Part shown: in pieces, positions 27,434-37,246 of the stretch
Numbering within the stretch: position 1 is the first letter of the stretch
How the letters are laid out: every line of letters begins with the position of its first letter
DNA from: Bradyrhizobium sp. ISRA464
Lineage (GTDB): Bacteria > Pseudomonadota > Alphaproteobacteria > Rhizobiales > Xanthobacteraceae
Assembly: GCF_029910095.1 (NCBI RefSeq)
Contig: NZ_CP094526.1
Span: forward strand, 4,650,001 to 4,714,000
Reading direction: 5' to 3'
Length of the DNA: 64,000 bases
Translations under genes and position numbers: made by a program
Notes under the pieces: generated by a model
Seen by the model: only the letters and a program-made list of their open reading frames with translations
What the model was told of the DNA's origin: nothing
Databases searched by the model: none

Positions 27434-29053
27434 CTACGCCCGCTTCTTTACGTCCTTGACGTTGGAGAAGGTGATGCCCTCGGCGCGCTCGCGGGTGTAA
27501 CCGAGATAGAACTCGTTCTTGGCCATGAACACGGGATCGCCATCGACATCGTCAGCGATGCCGGAATTGTTGGCAGCGATGAAGGCGTCGAGCTTCTTGC
27601 GGTCGTCGGAGGAAATCCAGCGCGCCAGCGAGAACTCGCTGACCTCGAACTCCACCGGCAGCGAGTATTCAGCATCGAGCCGCGCCTTGAGCACGTCGAG
27701 CTGCAGCGGGCCGACCACGCCGACCAGCGCCGGCGCGCCGTCGCGCGGGCGGAACACCTGGACGACGCCCTCCTCCGACATCTGCTGCAGGGCTTCCTTC
27801 AGCTTCTTGGCCTTCATTGCATCCGTCAGGCGGACGCGGCGGACGATTTCCGGCGCGAAGCTCGGCACGCCGACGAAGGTCAGCTCCTCGCCCTCGGTCA
27901 GGGTGTCGCCGATCCGCAGCGTGCCGTGATTGGGAATGCCGACGACGTCGCCGGCAAAGGCCTCATCGGCCACCGAGCGGTCCTGGGCGAAGAAGAATTG
28001 CGGGCTCGACAGGCTCATGTTCTTGCCGGTGCGCACCAGCTTGGCCTTCATGCCCCGGCTGAGCTTGCCCGAGCACAGCCGGGCGAACGCGATGCGGTCG
28101 CGATGGTTCGGATCCATGTTGGCCTGGATCTTGAACACGAAGGCGCTCATGCGCGGCTCCGCCGCCTCGACCTTGCGCAGATCGGAATCCTGCGCCCTCG
28201 GCGCGGGCGCGAATTTGCCGAGGCCTTCCAGCAGGTCGCCGACGCCGAAATTGCGCAGCGCGCTGCCGAAATACACCGGCGTCAGATGGCCCTCGCGAAA
28301 CGCCTCGAGCTCGAACGGCTTGCAGGCCTCCGACACCAATTCGAGCTCGTCCTTGACCCCGGCGACATCGAGATTGGGATTGCGCGCGCCGAGATCGGCG
28401 ATGTCGATCTGCTCGGCCTGCCCGGTCTTGGCGCCGCCGCCTTCGAGCAACCGCACGCCGCCATTGACGACGTCATAGGTACCGAGGAAGTCGCGGCCGC
28501 GGCCGACCGGCCAGGTCATCGGCGTGGTGTCGAGCGCCAGCGTCTTCTCGATCTCGTCCAAAAGCTCAAAGGTGTCGCGGCTCTCGCGGTCCATCTTGTT
28601 GATGAAGGTGATGATCGGGATGTCGCGCAGGCGACAAACCTCGAACAGCTTGCGCGTGCGCGCCTCGATGCCCTTGGCGGCGTCGATCACCATGACCGCG
28701 GAATCGACCGCGGTCAGCGTGCGATAGGTGTCTTCCGAAAAGTCCTCGTGGCCCGGCGTGTCCAGCAAGTTGAACACGAGGTCGTTGAACTCGAAGGTCA
28801 TCACCGAGGTGACGACCGAGATGCCGCGCTCGCGCTCGATCTTCATCCAGTCCGAGCGCGTGTTGCGCCGCTCGCCCTTGGCCTTGACCTGGCCGGCAAG
28901 GTTGATGGCGCCACCGAACAGCAGCAGCTTTTCGGTCAGCGTGGTCTTGCCGGCGTCCGGGTGCGAGATGATCGCAAAGGTGCGACGTCGGGCAACTTCA
29001 TCGGCAAGCGACGACCGGAACGGCGATTCGGCTGTAAGGGCGGTATCGGACAT
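27434..29053 (-). CDS. prfC: Peptide chain release factor 3
   Basis: GTPase that recycles RF1/RF2 from the ribosome after termination. 539 residues. G motifs: SHPDAGKTT (G1), ERGISVVTS (G2), DTPGHEDF (G3), NKMDR (G4). The EF-G-like domains II and III follow (PVYFGSALRNFGV and later), with a family-specific C-terminal domain. The ATG at 29053 gives a normal N-terminus (MSDTALTA); a 26-codon upstream extension overlaps the divergent promoter region. Confidence 0.95.
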   Translation of the reverse strand: MSDTALTAESPFRSSLADEVARRRTFAIISHPDAGKTTLTEKLLLFGGAINLAGQVKAKGERRNTRSDWMKIERERGISVVTSVMTFEFNDLVFNLLDTPGHEDFSEDTYRTLTAVDSAVMVIDAAKGIEARTRKLFEVCRLRDIPIITFINKMDRESRDTFELLDEIEKTLALDTTPMTWPVGRGRDFLGTYDVVNGGVRLLEGGGAKTGQAEQIDIADLGARNPNLDVAGVKDELELVSEACKPFELEAFREGHLTPVYFGSALRNFGVGDLLEGLGKFAPAPRAQDSDLRKVEAAEPRMSAFVFKIQANMDPNHRDRIAFARLCSGKLSRGMKAKLVRTGKNMSLSSPQFFFAQDRSVADEAFAGDVVGIPNHGTLRIGDTLTEGEELTFVGVPSFAPEIVRRVRLTDAMKAKKLKEALQQMSEEGVVQVFRPRDGAPALVGVVGPLQLDVLKARLDAEYSLPVEFEVSEFSLARWISSDDRKKLDAFIAANNSGIADDVDGDPVFMAKNEFYLGYTRERAEGITFSNVKDVKKRA

Positions 29054-29141
29054 AGCGGGGAGCGTTTGGCAGGGAAAACGGACGCAATCAAGGGCGATTT
29101 GTCGCAATGCGGAATGGTCACAGCAAGCCATATAGGTATGG

Positions 29142-29201
29142 GAAGGACGACCTTCACCTCACCACACCACCAGCGGGGACGACCCTGCCTTATCCGGAGG
29201 G
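29142..29201 (+). promoter_or_regulatory. Candidate guanidine-II (mini-ykkC) riboswitch
   Basis: Two short hairpins with identical ACGA tetraloops: GAAGG-ACGA-CCTTC (29142-29155) and GCGGGG-ACGA-CCCTGC (29173-29188), 17 bases apart, then GGAGGG (29196-29201) and the exporter's ATG at 29208. Twin ACGR-loop hairpins just before the ribosome binding site are the hallmark of guanidine-II riboswitches, where guanidinium stabilises a loop-loop contact and opens the RBS. The downstream gene fits. Confidence 0.85.
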
Positions 29202-29207
29202 TTCGTT

Positions 29208-29522
29208 ATGGCCTGGACCATTCTCTTCACCGCTGGCCTGCTGGAGATCGGCTGGGCGATTGGGCTGAAATATACCGAAGGTTTCTCGCGGATCGTACCG
29301 TCGGCGCTGACGCTGGCGGCGATGGCCGGCAGCATCATCCTGCTCGGCGTCGCGCTCAAGAGCTTGCCGATCGGAACCGCCTATGCGGTCTGGACCGGGA
29401 TCGGCGCGGTCGGAACCGCGGCGCTCGGTATCGTCCTGTTCGACGAACCGGCCACTGCGATGCGGCTTGCCAGCATCGGGTTGATCGTCGCCGGCATCGT
29501 CGGGCTCAAGCTCGTGACCTGA
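29208..29522 (+). CDS. sugE: SMR-family guanidinium exporter (SugE/Gdx type)
   Basis: Four-helix small multidrug resistance protein, 104 residues, acting as a dual-topology dimer. The essential membrane glutamate is E13 ([13 protein letters not shown]), and the SugE subgroup shows in GLKYTEGF and [16 protein letters not shown]. Members of the Gdx subgroup export guanidinium in exchange for protons. The guanidine-II-like leader directly upstream supports that substrate over general drug efflux. GGAGGG lies 6 bases before the ATG. Confidence 0.92.
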   Translation: MAWTILFTAGLLEIGWAIGLKYTEGFSRIVPSALTLAAMAGSIILLGVALKSLPIGTAYAVWTGIGAVGTAALGIVLFDEPATAMRLASIGLIVAGIVGLKLVT

Positions 29523-29526
29523 TCGA

Positions 29527-30531
29527 TCACCGCAGGATCAGCACCGCCCAATAGGTCAGCGCGGCAACCGCCGCGGATGCGGGAATCGTGATCACCCAGG
29601 CGTAGACGATCGAGCTCGCCACGTTCCAGCGCACGGCGGACAGCCGCCGTGCCGCACCGACGCCGACGATGGCGCCGGTGATGGTGTGCGTGGTCGAGAC
29701 AGGAACCCCGAGATAGGTCGCCATGAACAGGGTCGCGGCGCCGCCGGTCTCGGCGCAGAAGCCCTGCATCGGCGTCAGCTTCGTGATGCGCAGGCCCATG
29801 GTGCGGACGATCCGCCAGCCGCCCATCAACGTGCCCAGCGCCATCGCGCTCTGGCAGGCCAGCACCACCCAGAAAGGGATGTGGAACGTTTCGCCGGTGT
29901 GCCCCTGCGAATAGAGCAGCACGGCGATGATGCCCATGGTCTTCTGCGCGTCATTTCCGCCATGGCCGAGCGAATAGAGCGAGGCCGAGGCGAATTGCAG
30001 GATGCGGAACGCGCGATCGACCGCAAATGGCGTCGAGCGTACCGAGAGCCAGGACACGATCGCGACCAGCACCAGTGCCAGCACGAAGCCGACCAAAGGC
30101 GACAGCACGATCGCAAGCAGCGTCTTGGAGAGCCCGCTCCACACCGCCGCCGAAATTCCCGCCTTCGCCATCCCGGCGCCGACCAGGCCGCCGATCAGTG
30201 CGTGCGAGCTCGACGATGGAATGCCGAGTCCCCAGGTGAACAGGTTCCAGACGATCGCGCCAACCAGCGCCGCGAAGATCACGGTGGCATCTACGACCGA
30301 CGGCTCGATGATCCCGGTGCCGATGGTGTTGGCAACGTGCAGGCCAAACACCGTGAAGGCGACGAAATTGAAGAACGCCGCCCAGAACACCGCATATTGC
30401 GGCCGCAGCACGCGCGTCGAGACGATGGTAGCGATCGAATTGGCGGCGTCGTGCAGGCCGTTCAGGAAATCGAACAGCAGCGCGACCGCGATCAGGATGA
30501 CGAGAACGGGAAGACCCAACGTGGCGTCCAC
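29527..30531 (-). CDS. pit: Low-affinity inorganic phosphate transporter (Pit family)
   Basis: Integral membrane phosphate/metal-phosphate symporter, 334 residues. Both PiT signature repeats are present: FDFLNGLHDAANSIATIVSTRVL near the N-terminus and YSLGHGGNDAQKTMGIIAVLL plus GVPVSTTHTITGAIVGVG later. It lies 4 bases downstream of the DUF47 gene, the standard partner, forming a two-gene operon. This Pit is of the short rhizobial type. Confidence 0.94.
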   Translation of the reverse strand: MDATLGLPVLVILIAVALLFDFLNGLHDAANSIATIVSTRVLRPQYAVFWAAFFNFVAFTVFGLHVANTIGTGIIEPSVVDATVIFAALVGAIVWNLFTWGLGIPSSSSHALIGGLVGAGMAKAGISAAVWSGLSKTLLAIVLSPLVGFVLALVLVAIVSWLSVRSTPFAVDRAFRILQFASASLYSLGHGGNDAQKTMGIIAVLLYSQGHTGETFHIPFWVVLACQSAMALGTLMGGWRIVRTMGLRITKLTPMQGFCAETGGAATLFMATYLGVPVSTTHTITGAIVGVGAARRLSAVRWNVASSIVYAWVITIPASAAVAALTYWAVLILR

Positions 30532-30535
30532 GTGA

Positions 30536-31180
30536 CTAGACCTGCTCGATCACGATGGAGTTGATCTCGTTGGCGACGTCATCGAAGCGGTCGGCCACCT
30601 TCTCGAGATGATCGTAGATCTCCGCACCGACGATGAAGTCCATCGTGTTGGCGTCGCGATGCTTCAGGAACAATTCCTTCAGGCCGATATCGTGGAGATC
30701 GTCGACCCGGCCCTCGAGCTTGGTCAGCTCCTCGGTGATCTGGGTCAGCATCACGACATTCTGCCCGATCGATTGCAGCAGAGGCAGCGCGCGGCCGACC
30801 AGATTGGCGCATTCGATGATCAGGCTGCCGATCTCGCGCATCGGCGGTTCGAACGATCGCACCTCGAACAGCACGACCGCCTTCGCGGTCTGCTGCATCT
30901 GGTCGACGGCATCGTCCATCGACGTGATCAGGCTTTTGATGTCGCCGCGGTCGAACGGTGTGATGAAGGTGCGGCGGACGGCGGTCAGGACCTCACGGGT
31001 GATGTTGTCCGCGTCGTTCTCGAACTGATTGACACGTTGGCAGAAGACGGGCGTCTCCTCCCCGCCCTTCAGCATGTCCTGCAGCGCCATCGCGCACTGC
31101 ACGGAGGTCTGGGCGTGGCGGGCGAACAGGTCGAAAAACCGCTCTTCCTTGGGCAGAAAGGAGCGAAACCAGCGCAACAT
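30536..31180 (-). CDS. DUF47-family phosphate transport accessory protein (PhoU-like)
   Basis: 214 residues, all-helical like PhoU: LFARHAQTSVQCAMALQDML, NQFENDADNITREVL, SMDDAVDQMQQTAKAV. The ExxxD-type acidic clusters probably bind metal. Encoded immediately upstream of pit; in rhizobia this orfA-pit pair forms the low-affinity phosphate system, and DUF47 proteins are thought to modulate the transporter. Cytoplasmic, no signal peptide. Confidence 0.92.
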   Translation of the reverse strand: MLRWFRSFLPKEERFFDLFARHAQTSVQCAMALQDMLKGGEETPVFCQRVNQFENDADNITREVLTAVRRTFITPFDRGDIKSLITSMDDAVDQMQQTAKAVVLFEVRSFEPPMREIGSLIIECANLVGRALPLLQSIGQNVVMLTQITEELTKLEGRVDDLHDIGLKELFLKHRDANTMDFIVGAEIYDHLEKVADRFDDVANEINSIVIEQV

Positions 31181-31343
31181 TGTTCAGTTCCATCGTTTTG
31201 GACGGCCATCGGAAGCCGTCACAAAACTGTCATAGAACATTTCGCGAGGAAAGCATCCGGGGGCGACCGCCCGAATGGGCGGTCATCCACCGCTATGTCG
31301 GCTCTCGAAAGGGCAGCTCGCCCCTGCCCTGAATTCTGGTTTA

Positions 31344-31390
31344 ACGCGATTTCTTCGCGCGAAACCGGGGTCCACTCCGCTGGAAAACGC
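31344..31390. repeat. Dispersed intergenic repeat (ACGCGATTTCTTCGCGCGAAACC type)
   Basis: ACGCGATTTCTTCGCGCGAAACCGGGGTCCACTCCGC ends in AAAACGC, next to the livM stop. Related to 6339-6404 and 36500-36533. Confidence 0.55.
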
Positions 31391-32359
31391 CTACAGCGAG
31401 CGCCGGAGGTAATGGGCGAGCTCGCCGACGAGACCGCGCCGGAACAGCAGCACGCAGGCCACGAAGATGACGCCCTGGATCACCGTCACCCACTGGCCGA
31501 AGCCGGCAAGATATTGCTGCATGGCGATGATCACGAAGGCGCCGACCACGGGTCCGAAAATCGTGCCGAGACCGCCGACCAGCGTCATCAGCACGATTTC
31601 ACCGGACATCGACCAATGCACGTCGGTGAGCGAGGCGTTCTGCGCCACGAAGACCTTCAGCGAGCCGGCGAATCCCGCCAGCGTGCCCGACAGGATGAAG
31701 GCGAGCAGCTTGTACTGGTCGGTCTTGTAGCCCAGCGAAATCGCGCGTGGCTCGTTCTCGCGGATCGACTTCAGGACCTCGCCGAACGGCGAATTGATGG
31801 TCCGGTAGATCAGGAGGAAGCCGGCGAGGAATCCGACCAGCACGACGTAATAGAGCACCATCGGCTTGGAGAGGTCGAAGATCCCGAACAGGTGGCCCTG
31901 CGGAATGCCCTGGATGCCGTCTTCGCCGTGGGTGAACGGCGCCTGCAGATAGATGAAGTAGAGCAGCTGCGACAGCGCCAGCGTGATCATCGAGAAATAG
32001 ATGCCCTGCCGGCGGATCGAAATGTAACCGGTGATGAGGCCGAGCAAGGCCGCAGCAGCCGTGCCGACCACGATGCCGAGCGCGGGCGGCAGCCCCCACA
32101 CCTTCAGCGCATGCGCCGACACGTAGCCCGCGGTGCCAAGGAACATCGCGTGGCCGAACGACAGCAGGCCGCCATAGCCGATCAGAAGGTTGAAGGCGCA
32201 GGCGAGCAGCGCGAAGCACAGCGCCTGCATGACGAAGAAGGGATAGACCCCCGTCCACGGCACCACCGCCAGCAGCACCGCCATCACGGCGAACACAATC
32301 ATTTCGTCGCGCATCGCGCGCGGCGTCACCGGAATCGTATCGTCGGTCAATGCTGACAT
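31391..32359 (-). CDS. livM: Branched-chain amino acid ABC transporter permease LivM
   Basis: Inner-membrane permease, 322 residues, with about nine hydrophobic segments. LivM hallmarks: NLLIGYGGLLSFGHAMFLGTAGY near the start and the EAA-like loop GEVLKSIRENEPRAISLGYKTDQYKLLAFILSG. It is the last gene of the operon livG-livF-SBP-livH-livM, 1 base after livH. It pairs with LivH to form the channel. Ligand as for the operon's binding protein. Confidence 0.94.
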   Translation of the reverse strand: MSALTDDTIPVTPRAMRDEMIVFAVMAVLLAVVPWTGVYPFFVMQALCFALLACAFNLLIGYGGLLSFGHAMFLGTAGYVSAHALKVWGLPPALGIVVGTAAAALLGLITGYISIRRQGIYFSMITLALSQLLYFIYLQAPFTHGEDGIQGIPQGHLFGIFDLSKPMVLYYVVLVGFLAGFLLIYRTINSPFGEVLKSIRENEPRAISLGYKTDQYKLLAFILSGTLAGFAGSLKVFVAQNASLTDVHWSMSGEIVLMTLVGGLGTIFGPVVGAFVIIAMQQYLAGFGQWVTVIQGVIFVACVLLFRRGLVGELAHYLRRSL

Positions 32360-32360
32360 A

Positions 32361-33224
32361 TCAGGCCGCCCGTCCCGTCAGTCCCGTGGGTTTCACCAGC
32401 AGCACCAGCACCATCAGGACAAACACCACGGTGTTGGAGGCTTCGGGATAAAAATACTTGGTCAGTCCCTCGATCACGCCGAGCGCGAAGCCCGTGATGA
32501 TCGATCCCATGATCGAGCCCATGCCGCCGATCACGACCACCGCGAACACCACGATGATCAGATCGGCGCCCATCAGCGGCCGGACCTGGTTGATCGGCGC
32601 CGATAGCACGCCGGCAAGCGCCGCGAGGCCGACGCCGAGCCCGTAGGTCAGCGTGATCATGCGCGGCACGTTGATGCCGAAGGCGCGCACCAGCGTCGGG
32701 TTTTCGGTGGCGGCGCGCAGGTAAGCGCCGAGCTGCGTCTTCTCGATCAGGAACCAGGTCGCCAGGCAAACCACAAGCGAGAACACGACGACCCAGCCAC
32801 GATAGATCGGCAGGAACATGAAGCCGAGATTCATGCCGCCCCTGAGCTGATCCGGGATCGAATAAGGCAGACCGGACGAGCCGAAATAATTCTGGAACAC
32901 ACCCTGAATGATCAGCGCAATGCCGAAGGTCAGAAGCAGCCCGTAGAGATGGTCGAGCCCCGTCAGCCATTGCAGCATGGTGCGTTCGAGGATCATGCCG
33001 AAGATGCCGACCACGATCGGCGCGATGATCAGCGCCCACCAGTAGTTGATGCCGCCCAGGTTGAGCAGGAAATACGCCACGAAGGCGCCCATCATGTAGA
33101 CCGCGCCGTGCGCGAAATTGATGATGTTGAGCATGCCGAAGATCACGGCGAGCCCCAGACTGAGCAACGCATAGAACGAGCCGTTGATCAGTCCCACCAG
33201 GAGCTGTGCGTATAAAGCCTGCAT
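32361..33224 (-). CDS. livH: Branched-chain amino acid ABC transporter permease LivH
   Basis: Permease subunit of 287 residues. LivH hallmarks: LLVGLINGSFYALLSLGLAVIFGMLNIINFAHGAVYMMGAF and the coupling loop ATENPTLVRAFGINVPR. The ATG at 33224 begins MQALYAQLLVGL as in relatives; a TTG 27 bases upstream is a weaker option. It forms the membrane heterodimer with LivM. Confidence 0.94.
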   Translation of the reverse strand: MQALYAQLLVGLINGSFYALLSLGLAVIFGMLNIINFAHGAVYMMGAFVAYFLLNLGGINYWWALIIAPIVVGIFGMILERTMLQWLTGLDHLYGLLLTFGIALIIQGVFQNYFGSSGLPYSIPDQLRGGMNLGFMFLPIYRGWVVVFSLVVCLATWFLIEKTQLGAYLRAATENPTLVRAFGINVPRMITLTYGLGVGLAALAGVLSAPINQVRPLMGADLIIVVFAVVVIGGMGSIMGSIITGFALGVIEGLTKYFYPEASNTVVFVLMVLVLLVKPTGLTGRAA

Positions 33225-33288
33225 CGAATGAGCTTTCGCTTGGGTAGACAAAGCCCGCCGGTCACGCCGTGACCGGCGGGCACGATCG

Positions 33289-34518
33289 TTACTTCTTCAG
33301 CAATGGGCAGGTGCTTTTGTCGAGCGGGGTGAAAGCCTGGTTGCCCGGCACGGTGCCGACCAGCTTGTAGAAATCCCACGGCCCCTTGGACTCCGACGGC
33401 TTCTTCACCTCGAACAGATAGGCGCTGTGGGTGACACGGCCGTTGGGCTGGATCTCGCCCTTGCCGAACAGAGGATCGTCGGTCGGGATCGACTTCATCT
33501 TGGCGACCACCTTGACGCCGTCATGCGGATTGCCGCCGAGCGCTTCCAGCGCCTTGAAATAATGCATCAGGCCCGCATAGACGCCGGCCTGCACCATGGT
33601 CGGGGGAGCGCTGTTCTTCATCCGCTCCGAGAAGCGCTTGGAGAAGGCACGGGTCTGGTCGTTCAGATCCCAGTAGAACGTCTCGGTGAAGTTGAGGCCC
33701 TGCGCGGTCTCGAGCCCGATCGCCTTGACGTCGGTCAGGAACAGCAGGAGCGCGGCGAGCTTCTGGCCGCCCTTGACGATGCCGAACTCGGCGGCCTGCT
33801 TGATCGAGTTGGTGGTGTCGCCGCCGGCATTGGCAAGACCGATGATCTTGGCCTTGGAGGCTTGCGCCTGCAGAAGGAAGGAGGAGAAGTCCGCGGTGTT
33901 GAGCGGATGCTTGACGCCGCCGACCACCTTGCCGCCATTGGCGGTGACGACGGCGGTGGTGTCGCGTTCCAGCGCCGCGCCGAACGCATAGTCCGCGGTC
34001 AGGAAGAACCACGTGTCCCCGCCCGCCTTCACCAACGCCTGGCCGGTGGCGTGGGCGAGCATGTAGGTGTCGTAGGTCCAGTGCACCGTGTTCGGCGAGC
34101 ACTGCGCGTTGGTCAGATCCGAGGTCGCGGCGCCCGAGTTGATGTAGACGCCGTTCTTTTCCTTCACGACGTTGTTGACCGCGAGCGCGACGCCGGAATT
34201 CGGCACGTCGACGACCACGTCGACCTTGTCGACGTCGAACCACTGCCGGGCGATGGTGGTGCCAATGTCGGGCTTGTTCTGGTGATCGCCGGAGATGAGA
34301 TCGATGGTCCAGCCCTTGGCCTTCAGGCCGGAATCCTCGATCGCCATCTGCGCCGCCAGCGTCGAGCCGGGACCTGCGAGGTCGGCATAGAGGCCGGACT
34401 GATCGGACAGTGCGCCGATCTTGACCGTCTTGTCCATCTTGTCCTGGGCGGAGGCGACGCTCGCGGCGCTGAACACCATCGCGGTGCCGAGCAGAAGCGC
34501 TGAAATCGTATTCCTCAT
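33289..34518 (-). CDS. Branched-chain amino acid-type ABC substrate-binding protein of the liv operon
   Basis: 409 residues with a signal peptide (LLLGTAMVFSAASVASAQD). Peripla_BP_6 fold: KIGALSDQSGLYADLAGPGS, GDHQNKPD, NTADFSSFLLQAQ, GGDTTNSIKQAAEFG. Within the liv operon it lies between livF and livH, so it is the operon's own receptor. It is strongly similar to the orphan protein at 17200-18426. The ligand may be an amino acid, amide or aromatic acid; the family is broad in rhizobia. Confidence 0.92.
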   Translation of the reverse strand: MRNTISALLLGTAMVFSAASVASAQDKMDKTVKIGALSDQSGLYADLAGPGSTLAAQMAIEDSGLKAKGWTIDLISGDHQNKPDIGTTIARQWFDVDKVDVVVDVPNSGVALAVNNVVKEKNGVYINSGAATSDLTNAQCSPNTVHWTYDTYMLAHATGQALVKAGGDTWFFLTADYAFGAALERDTTAVVTANGGKVVGGVKHPLNTADFSSFLLQAQASKAKIIGLANAGGDTTNSIKQAAEFGIVKGGQKLAALLLFLTDVKAIGLETAQGLNFTETFYWDLNDQTRAFSKRFSERMKNSAPPTMVQAGVYAGLMHYFKALEALGGNPHDGVKVVAKMKSIPTDDPLFGKGEIQPNGRVTHSAYLFEVKKPSESKGPWDFYKLVGTVPGNQAFTPLDKSTCPLLKK

Positions 34519-34558
34519 CCGGTATTCCCTCGTCCTAAATTTTCTGGTTCAGGCGATC

Positions 34559-35294
<736 letters not shown>

Positions 35295-35302
<8 letters not shown>

Positions 35303-36071
35303 GACCCGCTCCCAGATAGGCTTCCTTCACGCGCTCGTCCTTGGAGAGGTCGGCGTAGTTGCCCTCCGCCAGCACCTGGCCGCGCGTCAGCACGGTGATG
35401 ACGTCGGAAAGATTGGCCACGACCGAGAGGTTATGCTCGACCATCAGGATGGTGTATTTGGCGGAAATCCGCTTGATCAGCGCCGCAATCTTGTCGATGT
35501 CCTCATGGCCCATGCCGGCCATCGGCTCGTCGAGCAGCATCATCTCCGGGTCGAGCGCGAGCGTCGTCGCAATTTCAAGTGCGCGCTTGCGGCCATAGGG
35601 CATCTCGACCGCCGGCGTGTTGGCGAATTCGCTCAAGCCGACGTCGTTCAACAGCTCATGGGCGCGCGGATTGAAGTGGTCGAGCACGGTCTTGGAGCGC
35701 CAGAAATCGAACGACGCACCGTGCTGGCGCTGCAAGGCCACGCGGACGTTTTCGAGCGCTGTCAGATGGGGAAACACCGCCGAAATCTGGAACGACCGGA
35801 CCAATCCGAGCCGCGCCACGTCGGCCGGCGGCATCGCGGTGATATCCTGCCCCTTGTAGCGGATCTCGCCCGCCGAAGGGTTCAGGAATTTGGTCAACAG
35901 GTTGAAACAGGTTGTCTTGCCGGCGCCGTTAGGCCCGATCAACGCGTGAATGTGACCGCGACGCACCTTCAGCGCGACGTCACGAACTGCGAAGAAACCC
36001 GCGAATTCCTTGGTCAATCCGCTGGTTTCGAGAATGAACTCATCGGCCAAATAGAATCCCCCATACGCCAT
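35295..36071 (-). CDS. livG: Branched-chain amino acid ABC transporter ATP-binding protein LivG
   Basis: First gene of the operon; 258-residue ATPase with Walker A GPNGAGKTT, the signature region MPYGRKRALEIATTLA (the LivG variant of LSGGQ), Walker B MMLLDEPMAGM and VEHNLSV. It starts at the ATG at 36071 with GAGAGG upstream; a TTG seven codons later, preceded by GGGGGA and giving the family-typical N-terminus ADEFILETSGLTKEF, is an equally plausible start. Confidence 0.94.
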
Positions 36072-36531
36072 CGCTGCGAGGCCTCTCGCCCGCGTGGCCA
36101 GTTCTTTTGATGTCCGACAGGTTGTCCGATGCGTCCTGGAAACCGTCCGGAGCCCGCCGCCTCCGGGCCGGAATATGCCGTCATCCGTGGCGGTTACGCA
36201 AGGTGGAAAGCTGTGCAGCGCGGCATCGCCAACACCGGTTCCGGTTCATCCTTAGTCGAATGGCATTCGCTCGCGCTTTGCGCATCGGAAAGCGGCCGTT
36301 AACGGTGTTTTGCTGCGAATCGGCGCCTTCATAGAATATTTCCGTCCCCGACCGAAGCCTGCCGATGTGCACAGAGGGCCCACGGCCTTGCAGTTCGAGA
36401 GCGCAAATCCCTCGATCGTCAAGTCGACAGGCAACGTGAGTTCCTGAACGCATGGCTGCGACTCCGTGGCAGCGGCCAGACGGTTCCGCGGATGGACGAG
36501 CGAACCGGTCTCCACTTCGCTCGAAAACGCT
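36072..36531. other. Intergenic region upstream of livG
   Basis: About 460 bases lacking a supported gene. It must contain the liv promoter. It holds an inverted copy of a dispersed repeat at 36500-36533 (GCGAACCGGTCTCCACTTCGCTCGAAAACGC). Short frames on both strands have no ribosome binding site or recognisable content. Confidence 0.5.
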
Positions 36532-36897
36532 TCAGCTCTTGCGCGCCTTCGCCGGCATTTCCTTGGCGTAGAGATCCGGCTTGAAGCCGACCACGCGCTT
36601 GGCCCCGAGGTCGAGCACGGGCCGCTTGATCATCGACGGCTGATCGGCCATCAGCGCCAGCGCCTTGCGCTCGTTCAATCCGTCCTTGTCGGCGTCCGGC
36701 AGCTTCTTGAAGGTAGTCCCGGCGCGATTGAGCAGCGTCTCCCAGCCGACTTCATCGCTCCACTGCTCGAGCTTGTCCTTGCCGATTCCGGCGATCTTGT
36801 AGTCGTGAAAATCATAGGCCACGCCGTGATCGTCGAGCCAGGCGCGGGCTTTCTTCATGGTGTCGCAGTTCTTGATGCCGTAGATGGTGATGGTCAA
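36532..36897 (-). CDS. ArsC/Spx-fold protein (YffB/MgsR-like)
   Basis: Thioredoxin-fold ArsC-like protein, 121 residues: TITIYGIKNCDTMKKARAWLDDHGVAYDFHDYK at the start, WSDEVGWETLLNRAGTTFKKLP, and IKRPVLDLG. The single cysteine in KNCDTM corresponds to the N-terminal thiol of the family; the second Spx cysteine is absent. YffB-like members are proposed glutathione-dependent thiol reductases. I prefer the TTG at 36897 because GGGGA lies 6 bases upstream and it yields the family N-terminus; the ATG 15 bases upstream is the alternative. Confidence 0.82.
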   Translation of the reverse strand: MTITIYGIKNCDTMKKARAWLDDHGVAYDFHDYKIAGIGKDKLEQWSDEVGWETLLNRAGTTFKKLPDADKDGLNERKALALMADQPSMIKRPVLDLGAKRVVGFKPDLYAKEMPAKARKS

Positions 36898-36996
36898 TGC
36901 CGTTCCCCGCATGCGATTGCTGCGGGAAATTATCCCCACAGCAATTACAGCGCCAGATCGGACCGGGTCTGTCTCCACACCGATATTCGCCGCGCT

Positions 36997-37246
36997 TCAG
37001 CGTGCGTAATGCGTGAAGACGAAGTCGTGATCCTTGGCGTGTGCCTCATGGCAGGCAAAGCAGGTCTCGTGCTGGGCCGCATCGACCGGCTTGCCGTCAA
37101 TGAAGCGGCCAAAGCCCCATCCGCCGGTCGAGGCATATTTGTCGGAGTCCTTGACCATGACCTGGACGGTGTCGCCGGTCCCGTGACGAAGGCGCCCTCG
37201 AGGCCGGCGACGGGCTTGCGCTTCCAGGCCAGCGTTCCGGACGGAC
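36997..37246 (-). pseudogene. Frameshifted, truncated cytochrome P460 gene
   Basis: The 3' end reads as the C-terminus of a cytochrome P460-family haem protein: GTGDTVQVMVKDS, GGWGFGRF, HETCFACHEAHAKDHDFVF, with the CxxCH haem site at 37048-37062. Upstream of about 37180 the homology continues only in another frame (LAWKRKPVAGLEGAFVTG), so one base has been lost there. The first half of the gene is missing; the fragment runs into the 3' end of dctA. Two independent lesions make it a pseudogene. Confidence 0.8.

Noticed and set aside
27359..29554. A 731-codon plus-strand frame opposite prfC and running into sugE in another frame
   Set aside because: Antisense shadow of prfC; composition is Asp/His/Arg-biased and no motif is recognisable.
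30608..32356. A 582-codon plus-strand frame opposite the DUF47 and livM genes
   Set aside because: Both genes on the minus strand are well supported; the product is low in hydrophobic order and matches nothing.
36107..36453. Short frames on both strands upstream of livG
   Set aside because: No ribosome binding site, signal peptide or domain, and the region contains a dispersed repeat; treated as intergenic.
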